Assembly (NCBI GenBank): GCA_016235155.1
Contig: JACRLW010000107.1
Location: forward strand, 66,464 to 107,649
DNA: 41,186 nucleotides
Direction: 5' to 3'
From: Planctomycetota bacterium
GTDB lineage: Bacteria; Planctomycetota; UBA1135; UBA2386
Shown: positions 1-9,340 of the stretch, one piece after another
Layout of the letters: the number at the start of each line of letters is the position of its first letter
Position numbering within the stretch: the stretch's first letter is position 1
The notes under the pieces: generated by a model
The model's database searches: none
Told to the model about the DNA's origin: nothing
The model's input: only the letters and a program-made list of their open reading frames with translations
Position numbers and translations under genes: made by a program

Positions 1-645
1 GACTACGTGTTCCGCATCGGCCGCGTCGCGCCGATCCTGCCCGACTTCGTCGTCGCCGACGCGTTCTGGATCACCTTCTCCGCCTTGTACCTCGTCGGGC
101 TGGTCCTGTTCGCGATCAAGACGCACCGCGAGCACCGCGACGGCACGCTCAACCGCGCGCGCTTCCGCCTCGTCGCGTCGACCGCGATCGTCGGCCTGAT
201 GGTGCCACTGTTCCCCAACCTCGACACCGCGTTCCAGGGCTTCAACGCCTGGCACTCGTTCCAGTACCTCGGGATCGTCTGGCTCTGGAACCGTCGCGCG
301 TACGACGCGGGCCAACTCCGCGGCGTCGTCCCGCGCGCGATCAGCCGCCCCGAACGCGCGGGCAGCTTCTACCTGACCGCGCTCGCGTCCACCGTCGGCC
401 TGCTGCTGGTCATCCTCTGCGCCGGTTGGCTCATCGAACTCCTCAGCGCCGGGCGCTTCCGCATGTTCGGCCTCGACACGATCCCGATCGATCCCGCGAC
501 GGGTCGTCCCGAGTACCGACCCGGCGGCGTGCTGCTCGCCTACTACATGGTCGCGTTCAGCCTGCTGCTCGTGCATTACCTGCACGACGGGCACTACTTC
601 TTCCGCCCGCGCGACCTGCGCGGAGCGGAGCGCCTCGCGCGCTGA
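1..645 (+). CDS. Integral membrane protein, C-terminal part (5' end outside window)
   Basis: The frame is open from the first base, so the start lies outside the window; the GTG at 7 is internal to the open frame and cannot be trusted as a start. The visible 214 residues hold about four hydrophobic helices: one near residues 20-40, one near 55-75, one near 120-148 and one near 175-200. A short loop between the last two is rich in Pro, Arg and Gly. Histidines near membrane edges (motifs HSFQYL and HDGHYFFRPRD, the latter just before the C-terminus) suggest a metal or catalytic site, but this is inference. I do not recognise the family. It converges on the reverse-strand peptidase gene, with only four bases between the two stop codons. 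Confidence 0.75.
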   Translation, partial: DYVFRIGRVAPILPDFVVADAFWITFSALYLVGLVLFAIKTHREHRDGTLNRARFRLVASTAIVGLMVPLFPNLDTAFQGFNAWHSFQYLGIVWLWNRRAYDAGQLRGVVPRAISRPERAGSFYLTALASTVGLLLVILCAGWLIELLSAGRFRMFGLDTIPIDPATGRPEYRPGGVLLAYYMVAFSLLLVHYLHDGHYFFRPRDLRGAERLAR

Positions 646-649
646 CCGA

Positions 650-1685
650 TCACTTCGCCGGCGACGCCGGCCGGAACTTCGCGCGCGTCGAGGGCAGCGT
701 GCCGTCGGCGTGGACCATGATCGAGAGCGTCTTCAGCGCCACATAGGCGCGCGACATCATCACGTTGCCCGCGAAGGGACCGCCCGCACCCCACGAGTTC
801 TTGACGACGTACCACACGCCGCCGTCGCCGTCCTTCGCGAGGCCGACGATGTGCATCAGGTGATCGTCGGTGGTCTCGCGGGTGTCGAAGAGGAGCTGGC
901 GGAGTTCGTCGGTGATCTCGCGCTTCTCGAGTTGGGGCGAGAGGCGCATCAGACCACGGCCCGGGTCGTTGCTCGGTTCGCTCACGTCGCAGTCGATCGC
1001 CACGCTGAAGCCCGCGCGCAGCGCATGGTCGATGTTCTCGAGCAGCTCGGTCACCGGGACGTTCCAGTAGTTCGAATCGCGCAGCCAGTTGTCGGGCACG
1101 AGCAACTCGGCCTTCTTGTCGAAGCCGTCCGTCTCGAACGACATCAGCTCGACATAGTCGTCGAGCGGCAACGCGAGCACCTCGCGCGCGTACTGCTGCG
1201 GCGTGACGGTGCGGCCGTCGACCTCGAACGTCGCGGGCGGCTTGCCGAGGTAGGCGTCGACGATGCCGCGCACGGCGTCGGGCCATTCGTCGCTCGGCCG
1301 GCTGCCCTGCGCGTAGATCGGCCGGGACCACACCGTATTCCCGCACCACCGCGATCAGGTCGTGGCTCAGTCCGCCCTGGCCGAGCTGCGCCTTGCCGTG
1401 CAGCCGCACGAACAACTCCGCCTTCTCGAGCCATGCCGCGTGAACGCCGTAGATCTCCGAGAGGTCGACGGTCTCGCCCTTTTGCCGCTTGACCTCCGAC
1501 TCGAGGAACGAGGTCGTCGCGAAGCACCAGCAGGTGCCGGTGTTGCCCTGCGAGAGGGCCGGCAGACGATCGAGGTTCACCTCGATCGTGAAGTCTTCGG
1601 GGCCGAGCGGGCGCGCGCGTTGCGCCGACAGCGCGGAGACGGCGAGGAGGACGGCGCCGATCAGGCGCGGGAGCGAGGGGTTCAT
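650..1685 (-). pseudogene. Secreted C1-family (papain/bleomycin hydrolase-like) cysteine peptidase, frameshifted
   Basis: This encodes an exported papain-fold peptidase split over two frames. The N-terminal frame starts at ATG 1685, with a signal peptide of about 21 residues ending in ALSAQ. It then carries Gln46 (QGNTG) and the nucleophile Cys52 in the motif TCWCFA, which resembles the bleomycin-hydrolase branch (QG..G.CW.FA). The C-terminal frame continues from about 1320 and supplies the catalytic His in DDHLMHIVGLAKD and the Asn in VVKNSWG. All active-site residues are therefore present once the frames are joined. The break lies near 1320-1327, where the coding strand has a CCC run; one extra C would give an uninterrupted protein of about 345 residues. 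A sequencing or assembly error is more likely than decay because both halves look fully conserved. A TAACCT box lies 8 nt before the ATG. Confidence 0.8.
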
Positions 1686-1693
1686 CGGCGCGC

Positions 1694-1699
1694 AGGTTA
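1694..1699 (-). promoter_or_regulatory. Start-proximal -10 box (TAACCT) of the C1 peptidase gene
   Basis: TAACCT on the reverse strand, 8 nt before the ATG at 1685. It fits the TANNNT start-proximal pattern seen repeatedly in this window. No clear -35 was found. Confidence 0.4.
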
Positions 1700-1722
1700 T
1701 CGACCCGCGCGACGCATGCGAT

Positions 1723-3405
1723 TCACTCGACGCCCTGTCCCGAGAGGATCAGGCGGTTCGCCGTGCCGGCCGCGACCGGGCGCGTGCCGTTCGGCGTCAC
1801 GAGCAGGATCTCCTGCGCGCCGTCGAGCGCGAGCGCGCCGCTCGCGCTGAGGACGGCGTCGTCCGCACCGGTCGCGGGGAAGCCGAAGATGCCGATCCCC
1901 GGCACCTCGACGACCAACGCGCGCAGTCCGAGCGCGTCGGCGAAGAACGCGCGGTAGACGCCGTTCGGCCCCATCACGCTGGTCGACAGGCGCAGTCCTG
2001 CGATCTCGGTGAACAAGGGCCGGCCGTCACTGCCGGACAGCAGGAGGTCGCCGCTCGCGGACGGAACCAGCAGATCGGCAGGGACGCGTGCGTCGGTCGA
2101 CGCGCCGCGACGGACTTCGCCGGACTGGTCGCCGCCGCGGGGCGTGATGCCGGCGGGTCCGAACTGGAACGCGTGCGGAGCCCCGCCGGTGCTCGCCGCG
2201 AGCGACGAGAGGAAGCTGCCGTCGCGGAAGGTCGTCATCGCCGACAGCACGAGCGCACCGCTCTGGTACGGCGGCGCGAGGTTGCCGCTGGTCTGCGTGA
2301 GATTCACGGTCGTCGCGGTGCCCGCGCTCGCGGCATGGAGGTCGAAGCGGCCCGGATCACCGATGCCCGCGACGAACACGGTTCCGATCGCGAGCGGCAG
2401 GATGATCACGCCGATGTACGGCTGGAAGTTGTGGTCGCCGGTCCAATGCGTCACGGGAAGCAGGCCCGCGACGTCGGCGACGAAGGTCTCGTCGCGGACG
2501 GTCGCGTCGATGCACAGGAGACGCGTGCCGTCAGCGTTGAGCAGGAGATGCGGACCACCCGTGATCTCCGGCAGGTAGCCGGGTTCCTCGTAGTCGGCGG
2601 GCGCCACCGGCACCTGCACCGACGGCCCCTGCTCGCCGACGAGCCAGATGCCGAAAGCACCGCGTGGTCCGTAGAGAAAGGCCGCGCTGCGACCGTCGGC
2701 GGCCGGGGCGAACTCGGGCTTCGCGCGCGCGCCGGCGATCACGGGCGGCGTGACCTCGATCGGGACGGCCCCGTCGCTCAACGCGATGCGCCACACGGTG
2801 TCGTTGCCGCCGACGAGCCACGCGACGTTGCGCCCGCAGGTGTGCGAGAAGTTCTCGACCCCGTTGGCGAGGGTGACGAAGCGCGCCGGCGCGGAAGTCG
2901 ACGGGTAGTCGGCGCCGTCGAGCCGCAGGATCGCAAGTCGTCCGTCGATCAGGGGCAGGATCGCGTGGCGCCCGTCGGGCGCGACCGCGATGCGATCGAA
3001 GAAGGGATCGGTGCCGCCGCCGGCGAGTCCGGCGACCTCGACCACGACGCGGGCGGCACCGGCGGCGTCGATCGAGAGGAAGCCCCAGAGGGTGCCGTTG
3101 GCCCGGCGGTAGCGGAACAGCGAGCCGCCGTCGGGGAGCACGACCCGCGCGAGCCCTTGGCGAACCGCGCGGCGCGCGACGTCGTCGGCGAGGTCCTGCT
3201 GCGCCGTGCGGTTGGTGATCTCGATCGGAAGGAACTCGACGCCGGCGAGCACGAGGCTCGGCGTCGCCGTCGGATCGCTCTCGGTCACGCGCCAGACGTC
3301 GCGCAGCAGGGGGCTGGCGCCTTCAGCCCAGACCAGATCCTGCGCAGGCGCAGGGACCGCGGCGGCGAGCGCGAGCGCGGTGAGCAGGAGCGGGCGGGAC
3401 GACAT
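1723..3405 (-). CDS. Secreted propeller-like protein of unknown function
   Basis: This 560-residue protein starts at ATG 3405 with a typical signal peptide (about 21 residues, ending VPAPAQD), so it should be exported. The rest is rich in short beta-strand-like segments with repeated Asp-Gly turns (VAPDGRH, LNADGTR, AAADGRS, GSDGRPL), as in WD40/TolB-like propellers, though I cannot define each blade. No catalytic motif, C-terminal anchor or membrane helix is visible. Two isolated cysteines, in HTCGRN and LLCIDA, could form a disulfide. It lies 37 nt upstream of the peptidase start in the same direction, but that gene appears to have its own promoter box. The upstream side is a 321-nt gap shared with the divergent kinase regulator. 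Function unknown; a surface or periplasmic binding role is only an inference. Confidence 0.75.
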   Translation of the reverse strand: MSSRPLLLTALALAAAVPAPAQDLVWAEGASPLLRDVWRVTESDPTATPSLVLAGVEFLPIEITNRTAQQDLADDVARRAVRQGLARVVLPDGGSLFRYRRANGTLWGFLSIDAAGAARVVVEVAGLAGGGTDPFFDRIAVAPDGRHAILPLIDGRLAILRLDGADYPSTSAPARFVTLANGVENFSHTCGRNVAWLVGGNDTVWRIALSDGAVPIEVTPPVIAGARAKPEFAPAADGRSAAFLYGPRGAFGIWLVGEQGPSVQVPVAPADYEEPGYLPEITGGPHLLLNADGTRLLCIDATVRDETFVADVAGLLPVTHWTGDHNFQPYIGVIILPLAIGTVFVAGIGDPGRFDLHAASAGTATTVNLTQTSGNLAPPYQSGALVLSAMTTFRDGSFLSSLAASTGGAPHAFQFGPAGITPRGGDQSGEVRRGASTDARVPADLLVPSASGDLLLSGSDGRPLFTEIAGLRLSTSVMGPNGVYRAFFADALGLRALVVEVPGIGIFGFPATGADDAVLSASGALALDGAQEILLVTPNGTRPVAAGTANRLILSGQGVE

Positions 3406-3726
3406 CGAGGATCCTGTGGGGCGGGAACGGCGGTGCGGAACTGCGGCGTCCGCGAGCGACCCCTACGTGCAGGGTAGCTCGCGCGGGTGAGGTGAGACGG
3501 AACAGGGTGGTCCAAGGGCCGTGCCGTGGCAAGCGGGGGCCCGGCCTGTGCGCGCGGCGGACGGGACCAGGCCGTTTCGCGACCGTGAAGCGGACTCGTC
3601 CGCCCTTCGGGCACGGGGCACGCTGTTTGACCTCCGCCTGTCGTGACCACGAGCACGAGGCTTCCGAGGACCGCGCGGCGAAACTGTCGCGTCCGCCGTC
3701 CAGCCGCCGTGCCCCCGCTCCCACCG
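3406..3726. other. Intergenic region between divergent genes
   Basis: This 321-nt gap separates the propeller protein and the kinase regulator. I see no convincing TANNNT box next to either start codon, no gene and no repeat. A short GCCC-TTC-GGGC hairpin near 3602-3612 is too weak to call. An in-frame ATG at 3643 would extend the kinase gene by 28 residues that are Arg/Pro-rich and unlike a kinase N-terminus. Confidence 0.5.
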
Positions 3727-6700
3727 ATGGATCCCGTCTTCCCCGCCGACCTCGCCGCGCGCTTCGACGTCGAGCGCGGCATCACGGGCGGCGAGGGACA
3801 GACCTTCATGGTCTCCGAACGCGGCACGGGTGAACGCCTGGTGCTGAAGCTGCTCGACGGCGCCGCGGACCTCGGTGAAGCCTCGCTCCTCACCTCGCTG
3901 CGCCATCCCCGCATCCCGCTGGTCCGCGAGGTCGGCCGCGCCGCCGACGGCCGGGCCTATGTGCTGCGGACCCTGGCACCGGGCCGACCGCTCGGCGATC
4001 TCGCGCCGCTCGCCGCGGCCGAGCTGCTGCCGATCGCGACCGAACTCTGCGAACTGCTCGCCTTCGTGCACCTGCGCGGGATCCTCCATCTCGACGTCAA
4101 GCCGGCGAACGTGCTGGTCGCGGACGAGACCGCCGGCAGCGAACGCGTCTGGCTGATCGACTTCGGCTTCGGGCTCCGCGGCGCGCGCTCGTCCGCGAGC
4201 GGCACGCCGTTCTTCGCCGCGCCCGAACTCCTGCTCGGAGCGGCCGTCGACGCCCGCACGGATCTCTTCGCGCTCGGGGCGACGTTCGTCGCGATGCTCG
4301 TGCCCGATCTCCGCGCGCGCGTGCCGGGCTTCTTCCTGCGCTTCCCTCGCGAGGGCTTCCTTCCGGCACTGGGGCTCGCGCAAGAGGACCTGCCGCCCCC
4401 GTTCGATCGCATCGTGCCGCGGCTCGTCGAGCGACGGCCCGAGCGACGCTTCGCCGACGCGCAGGAGTTGCTCGAGGCACTGCGCGGCCGCGCGGGCCGG
4501 GCGTCGCGCGCGGCGATCGCGCTCGATCCGGTCGCGGCGCACGGCAGAGCACTCGACGAGGAACTCGCGAAGCTCGAAGCAGGCGACGACCTCGCGCTCG
4601 CAGGACTGACGCACGAGGACCGCGACGCACTCGCGTTGCACGTCGCATGCGTGCTCGGCGACGTGCGCGCGATCGTCCACGCTGGCGACTCGGTCACGCT
4701 CACGCGCGGCGGTGCGCGAGTGCGACGCGTCGCGTTGCGCCCTCTCGACGGCGCGGAACTCGCGCGACACGCCGGTGCTTGCTTCGGACTCGACGCCGAC
4801 GCGGCGATCGCCGTCGCGGAACTGCTGCGCGCGCACGGTGCGACGTCGGCCGCGCGTGCCACGTCCTTGCTCGAAGCCTTGGTCGACGCGGGCGCGATCC
4901 GTCCCGACGGTGCGTCGTGGACCTGGCCCGACGCCGCAGCCGGTCGCGCCGCGTGGCCGGCCGACGACGACGCGACCAGCACCGCGATCGATCCCGCGAC
5001 GATCCTCGCACTCGCGTCGCGCGGGCGCGTCGAAGCGGCGCAACGCACCGCGAAACGCGCGCTCGAAGCCGGCCACGCGAGCGACGTCGAAGTGCGTGCC
5101 GCTCTCGCGCAGGGCCTGCTGCTCGCGGGCGAAGCGCTGCGCGCGCTCCCGTTCACGCACGACTTGCCGCTGCTCCGCGCGCGCGCGCTGTTGGAGTCCG
5201 GCGACGTGCTCGGCGCGGCGGCAAGGTTGGCCGAGGTCCCCGCGGGAACGGACGAAGCCGCGCTGCGCCGCCTGCGCGCGGGTCTGCGCTACCACGAGGG
5301 CCGCTACGCCGACGGTCTCGCGGAACTCGCGTCGCGAGCGTGCCCGGCTCCCGAGGACCGCGTGCTCCGCGGTGCTCTGCTCGCCGCGCTCGCGCGTCAC
5401 GACGACGCGCGCGCCGAGCTCGATGCCGCCCTCGCCGAACTGCCCGCCGCGACCCAGCCCTTCGTGCGCGCCGCAGCGCTCGCGGCCCGCGGTGAACTCG
5501 CGCGGCGGCGCGGCGATCTCGCGGCGGCGCGCGAGGATCAGCAGGAGGCGCTCGCGTTGTGCCGCAGCGTGGGCAACGCGCATGCGGCGGCGTCGGCGTC
5601 GCTCAACCTCGGCGTCGTCGCGAAGGACCTCGGCGATCGGATCGCGGCGCGCGAGCACCTGCGGCGCGCCCGCGCCCTCTTCCATCACGTCGGTGATCGC
5701 GCACGCGAACTCACCGCCGACGCCAACCTCGGCATCGTGTTGCTCGCCGACGGCGACGCCTTCGGCGCGCGCGAGCGCTTCGACGTCGCGATCGACGGCC
5801 TGTCGGCATGCGGCGCGACCCAGGCCGTCCCGCTCGTGCGCGCATTCCGCGCGCAGGCGAGTGCGGCGCTCGGCGACGTCGCGCGCGCCCAAGCCGACCT
5901 CGGAGCGATCGAGGCGTCCGCCGACCGCCGCGTGCAGGACGAAGCTGCGCGGGCAGTCGCTCTTCTCGCTGCCGTTCCAGCTTCCGCACGCGTCTCCGCT
6001 CTTCCGACCGCAATGCCTGTCCCCATGACCTCGCCCCTCGACTCGACCATGGACGGAGTGCCCAGCGCCGTCTTCCGCACCTTCCTCGCCGTGAACCGAA
6101 GGCTCGCGTCGGAACGCGACCTCGAGAAGGCGATGAACTCGCTGCTCGAAGCCGCGGAGACCGTGACCGGCGCGCGCGCGAGCTACCTGCTCGTCGAACG
6201 CGGCTCCGGGCTGCGCCTTGAACTCGCGTCGCGGCAGAGCACGGGTCTCGACAAGTCGTTCAGCCGCTCGCTCGCGAACAAGGCACTCTCCGCGCAGCGC
6301 ACCATGTCCGCCGAAGACGCCTTGACCGACCGCGACCTGATGAACATGCCGAGCGTGCGCGCGCTGAACGTGCGCTCCGCGTTGTGCGTTCCGTTCCGCG
6401 CGGCGTCGGGCGTCGCCGGGGCGCTGTACGTCGAGCACTCGGGCCGCGCCGGCGCGTTCGGACCGCGCGAGGCGGAGATGCTCGAGGCGTTGGCCGACCA
6501 GGCGGCGATCGCCGTCGAACGCATGCTGCGCGAGGAGCATCTCGCGTCACAGCTCGAACACAGCCGCCGCGACCTGCAGGTCGTGCAGCGGAAGCTGAGC
6601 CGCGTCAAGCGCACCGAGTTGCTCGGCAAGAGCCCGGTGATGGCCGAGCTGCGCCGGCACATCGAACGCTTCGCGCAGAGTGACCTCGCGGTGCTGGTGT

Positions 6701-7569
6701 ACGGCGAGACCGGCACCGGCAAGGAACTCGTCGCGCGCGCGCTGCACGACGCGAGTCCGCGTGCGCGCGGGCCGTTCGTCTCCGAGAACTGCTCCGCGAT
6801 CCCCGCCGACCTGATGGAGAGCGAACTGTTCGGCCACCAGAAGGGCGCCTTCACCGGCGCCGACGAGGATCGCTCCGGACTCCTCGAACTCGCGAACGGT
6901 GGCACGCTGTTCCTCGACGAGGTCGGCGACATGCCGCCGGGGATGCAGGTGAAGCTGCTGCGCGCGCTGCAGGAGCGCAGCATCCGGCGTGTCGGTGGAC
7001 GCGAAGCCATCCCGATCGACGTGCGACTCGTGAGCGCGACCCACAAGGACCTGCTCGCGATGGTGAAGGCGGGCGAGTTCCGCGAGGACCTGTACTTCCG
7101 CATCGCCGCGGGAACGATCCGCGTCCCGGCGCTGCGCGAGCGCGGCGACGACATCGAGCTGCTGGCGCGGAACTTCGTCGAGCGACACGGCCAGGAGCAA
7201 CGCCGCGCCGTGACGATCGACGACGCCTCGATCGCGCGGCTGCGCAAGGGCCGCTGGCCCGGCAACGTCCGCGAGCTCGAGCACGTGATCGCCCGTGCGT
7301 TCCTCCTGACCGAGGGCGACGTCCTGAAGCTCGATGACGCGGACGCAGCGCCGGCGAGCGCGGGCGAGGTCGCGGCGACCGCCGCGCGTTGGCCGGCCAT
7401 CCCGCTGAACGAGGCGATCTACCGCACGCTCTACGCGGCGCTGCGCACCACCGGCGGCGACAAGTCCGCCGCGGCGAAGCTGCTGCGCATCTCGCGCACC
7501 GCGCTCTACGAGAAGCTCCGCCGCGAGAGCGTCGACCGGCCCGAGGCAGGGAGCTTCGAAGAGCGCTGA
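3727..7569 (+). CDS. Ser/Thr protein kinase-TPR-GAF-sigma54 activator fusion regulator
   Basis: This 1280-residue protein joins an N-terminal protein kinase to a sigma-54 enhancer-binding protein. In the kinase (about 10-255) the ATP Lys is K41, the catalytic loop is HLDVKPANVL (D123, N128), DFG is 145-147 and APE is 165-167, so it should be active although HRD is HLD. A central region (about 280-740) is helical, with TPR-like repeats from about 420. A GAF domain follows (about 775-935). The AAA+ domain has Walker A GETGTGKE (993-1000), the sigma-54 contact loop GAFTGA (1040-1045) and Walker B LFLDEVGD (1061-1068). A Fis-type helix-turn-helix ends the protein (about 1227-1268). It should activate RpoN promoters in response to kinase or GAF signals. 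I chose ATG 3727 because the kinase fold begins directly after it. There is no receiver domain. Confidence 0.9.
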   Translation: MDPVFPADLAARFDVERGITGGEGQTFMVSERGTGERLVLKLLDGAADLGEASLLTSLRHPRIPLVREVGRAADGRAYVLRTLAPGRPLGDLAPLAAAELLPIATELCELLAFVHLRGILHLDVKPANVLVADETAGSERVWLIDFGFGLRGARSSASGTPFFAAPELLLGAAVDARTDLFALGATFVAMLVPDLRARVPGFFLRFPREGFLPALGLAQEDLPPPFDRIVPRLVERRPERRFADAQELLEALRGRAGRASRAAIALDPVAAHGRALDEELAKLEAGDDLALAGLTHEDRDALALHVACVLGDVRAIVHAGDSVTLTRGGARVRRVALRPLDGAELARHAGACFGLDADAAIAVAELLRAHGATSAARATSLLEALVDAGAIRPDGASWTWPDAAAGRAAWPADDDATSTAIDPATILALASRGRVEAAQRTAKRALEAGHASDVEVRAALAQGLLLAGEALRALPFTHDLPLLRARALLESGDVLGAAARLAEVPAGTDEAALRRLRAGLRYHEGRYADGLAELASRACPAPEDRVLRGALLAALARHDDARAELDAALAELPAATQPFVRAAALAARGELARRRGDLAAAREDQQEALALCRSVGNAHAAASASLNLGVVAKDLGDRIAAREHLRRARALFHHVGDRARELTADANLGIVLLADGDAFGARERFDVAIDGLSACGATQAVPLVRAFRAQASAALGDVARAQADLGAIEASADRRVQDEAARAVALLAAVPASARVSALPTAMPVPMTSPLDSTMDGVPSAVFRTFLAVNRRLASERDLEKAMNSLLEAAETVTGARASYLLVERGSGLRLELASRQSTGLDKSFSRSLANKALSAQRTMSAEDALTDRDLMNMPSVRALNVRSALCVPFRAASGVAGALYVEHSGRAGAFGPREAEMLEALADQAAIAVERMLREEHLASQLEHSRRDLQVVQRKLSRVKRTELLGKSPVMAELRRHIERFAQSDLAVLVYGETGTGKELVARALHDASPRARGPFVSENCSAIPADLMESELFGHQKGAFTGADEDRSGLLELANGGTLFLDEVGDMPPGMQVKLLRALQERSIRRVGGREAIPIDVRLVSATHKDLLAMVKAGEFREDLYFRIAAGTIRVPALRERGDDIELLARNFVERHGQEQRRAVTIDDASIARLRKGRWPGNVRELEHVIARAFLLTEGDVLKLDDADAAPASAGEVAATAARWPAIPLNEAIYRTLYAALRTTGGDKSAAAKLLRISRTALYEKLRRESVDRPEAGSFEER

Positions 7570-7576
7570 CGCGACG

Positions 7577-7594
7577 CGGGGCGGGGCGGGGCGG
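7577..7594 (+). repeat. Short CGGGG tandem repeat between genes
   Basis: Three full CGGGG units plus CGG lie just after the kinase-regulator stop. Four closely spaced G runs could form a G-quadruplex on the + strand. The position, 24 nt before the TATCAT box of the next gene, would allow an effect on transcription, but nothing proves one. Confidence 0.4.
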
Positions 7595-7617
7595 AACGGA
7601 GCGCGAGGGGACGTCGC

Positions 7618-7623
7618 TATCAT
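7618..7623 (+). promoter_or_regulatory. Start-proximal -10 box (TATCAT) of the solute-binding protein gene
   Basis: TATCAT lies 10 nt before ATG 7634. It fits the TANNNT pattern and suggests a leaderless or very short-leader transcript for the downstream trio. No good -35 is visible. Confidence 0.5.
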
Positions 7624-7633
7624 CGCGGCCCTG

Positions 7634-9340
7634 ATGCGCCTCGCCGTCGCGGTCCTCGTCCTCGCGCTCGCCGGCGTCGCCGGTCTCGCGTGGCTCGTGC
7701 TGCGGCACTCGCCGGCGCCCGCGACGACGACCGACGTCACGCTCGGCCCGCGCGCGCGACCGCAAGGCGATCTCTGGCGCAGCGGCGTGCCGCCGATCCC
7801 GTCGCTCAACGTGTTCACGACGCGTGACGCCGTCGCGGTGCGCCTCGTCCTCGCCTACACGCACGAGACGCTCGTCGATCGCGACCCGTGGACCGGCGAA
7901 CTGCGCGCCGGCGCGGCGCGGGCCTGGCGGGTCGACGACGACGGCCGCACCTGGATCTTCGACCTGCGCGACGACCTGCGCTTCGCCGACGGTGCGCCGG
8001 TCACGCGCGAGGACGTCGAGTTCACGTTGCGCGCGGCACGCGATCCACGCGTCGAACCGAAGAGCGACATGAGCGCGGCGCTGGCGTCGCTCGAGTCGGC
8101 GGTACTCCGCGGCGAGCGCGAGCTCGTGTTGGTTGCGAAGGAACCCGACGGACAACTGCCGCTCCGCATCGCCGCCGAAGTGCGCATCGCGCAGATCGCC
8201 TTCTTTTCCGCCGAGATCCGCTCGCGCGCCGAAGACGCGACGCCCTGGGACGACGCCTGGACGCAGGCACTCGCCGAAGCGGCGTGGTCCGGGCCGGGCA
8301 CCGGTCCCTACGCGGTCCGCCGTCGCGACGACGGTTCGCCGGACTGGTCGCGCGGCGAGTACCTCGACCTCGTCGCAAACGCACACGGCTGGCAGCGAAG
8401 CGCCCGCGCGACCTCGTGGAACCTCGCCGGCTTCCGGCTGCTGTTCCTTCCCGACGAGTCGGCGCGCCTCGCGGCGTTGAAGCGCGGCGAAATCGACTGG
8501 TTCACGTCGACGAGCGGTGAAGACCTCGCAGCACTCCGCGCCGGGGATCCCCTGCTCGCGCGCGCGTACCGCGTGTTCGCGTACGACCCGCCCCACATGG
8601 GTCATCTGCAGGTCGTCTGGAACTGCCGCCGGCCTGCGCTCGACAAGGCCTCGGTGCGCCGCGCGCTCGGCCTGCTGTTCGACCGCGCGACGATCTGCCG
8701 CGAGGTCTTCGGCGGCGCCGCGGCGATAACGCGCGGGTGGTTCAAGCCGGGCATGCCCGAGTACCCCGCCGCGGAGGAAGCGCCGCGCTTCTCGATCGCC
8801 GAGGCGAAGGCTCTGCTCGCCGCGGAGGGCTTCGGCCCGAACCGCGTGCCCTTGCGCGTCGAGGTGCTGTGCGCGAGCGAGGCGCAGATGCTCCGCAGGA
8901 CGGCAGAGCTCGCGCTCGCGTCGTTCCGCGAGGCCGGCGTCGAACTCGTGCCGGTACCCGGTGACTGGGCCAGCGTCTACGCGCGACTGACGTCGCACGA
9001 CTTCGACGGCGTGCTGATGCTCCAGTACCACGACCCGGTGATCGACCCGCACGACGTCTTCGCGCGCGACGACAACGACATGGGCTGGCGCAACGACCAG
9101 GCCGAGTCGCTCCTGCTCGCAGCGCAGCGCGAACCGGAGCGCGCGGCCCGCGCGAAGCTCTACTTGGAGTTCCAGGACCTGCTCGCCGCCGAACAACCCG
9201 TCACGCTCCTGGTCCATCCCCTCACGCAGGTCCTCGTGCACGCGCGCTTCCAGGACGCGGAGCCCGGACCTCTCGGACTCTCGCCCGAGCGGTTCTGGGT
9301 CGCACCCGAGGAACGCATCGCCGGAGCCGCGCCGAAGTGA
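7634..9340 (+). CDS. Extracellular solute-binding protein, family 5 (peptide/oligopeptide type)
   Basis: This 568-residue protein resembles DppA/OppA-type binding proteins (SBP_bac_5). Typical features are the N-terminal segment ending in YTHETLVDRD, then RTWIFDLRDDLRFADGAPVT with V-x-FTL, and a later region with ALGLLFDRATI and FKPGMPEY. The first 24 residues form a hydrophobic helix followed by RHSP, with no lipobox Cys, so it is either a cleaved secreted protein or membrane-anchored. No permease or ATPase gene is adjacent, so it is an orphan binding component. The stop overlaps the next start as GTGA, so translation of the serine hydrolase is probably coupled. Together they suggest capture and hydrolysis of a peptide or related extracellular compound, which is inference. 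Confidence 0.85.
   Translation: MRLAVAVLVLALAGVAGLAWLVLRHSPAPATTTDVTLGPRARPQGDLWRSGVPPIPSLNVFTTRDAVAVRLVLAYTHETLVDRDPWTGELRAGAARAWRVDDDGRTWIFDLRDDLRFADGAPVTREDVEFTLRAARDPRVEPKSDMSAALASLESAVLRGERELVLVAKEPDGQLPLRIAAEVRIAQIAFFSAEIRSRAEDATPWDDAWTQALAEAAWSGPGTGPYAVRRRDDGSPDWSRGEYLDLVANAHGWQRSARATSWNLAGFRLLFLPDESARLAALKRGEIDWFTSTSGEDLAALRAGDPLLARAYRVFAYDPPHMGHLQVVWNCRRPALDKASVRRALGLLFDRATICREVFGGAAAITRGWFKPGMPEYPAAEEAPRFSIAEAKALLAAEGFGPNRVPLRVEVLCASEAQMLRRTAELALASFREAGVELVPVPGDWASVYARLTSHDFDGVLMLQYHDPVIDPHDVFARDDNDMGWRNDQAESLLLAAQREPERAARAKLYLEFQDLLAAEQPVTLLVHPLTQVLVHARFQDAEPGPLGLSPERFWVAPEERIAGAAPK

Noticed and set aside
1489..3477. A 662-residue + strand open frame
   Set aside because: Shadow of the reverse-strand propeller gene, which has a proper signal peptide and normal composition.
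3602..3612. GCCC-TTC-GGGC hairpin in the 3.4-3.7 kb gap
   Set aside because: A 4-bp stem is expected by chance at this GC content.
3643..3726. Earlier ATG for the kinase regulator
   Set aside because: The added 28 residues are Arg/Pro-rich and not kinase-like.
3463..6540. A 1025-residue open frame on the reverse strand opposite the kinase regulator
   Set aside because: Arg/Glu/Ala-rich with no domain; it is a GC-driven shadow of a gene with full motifs on the + strand.
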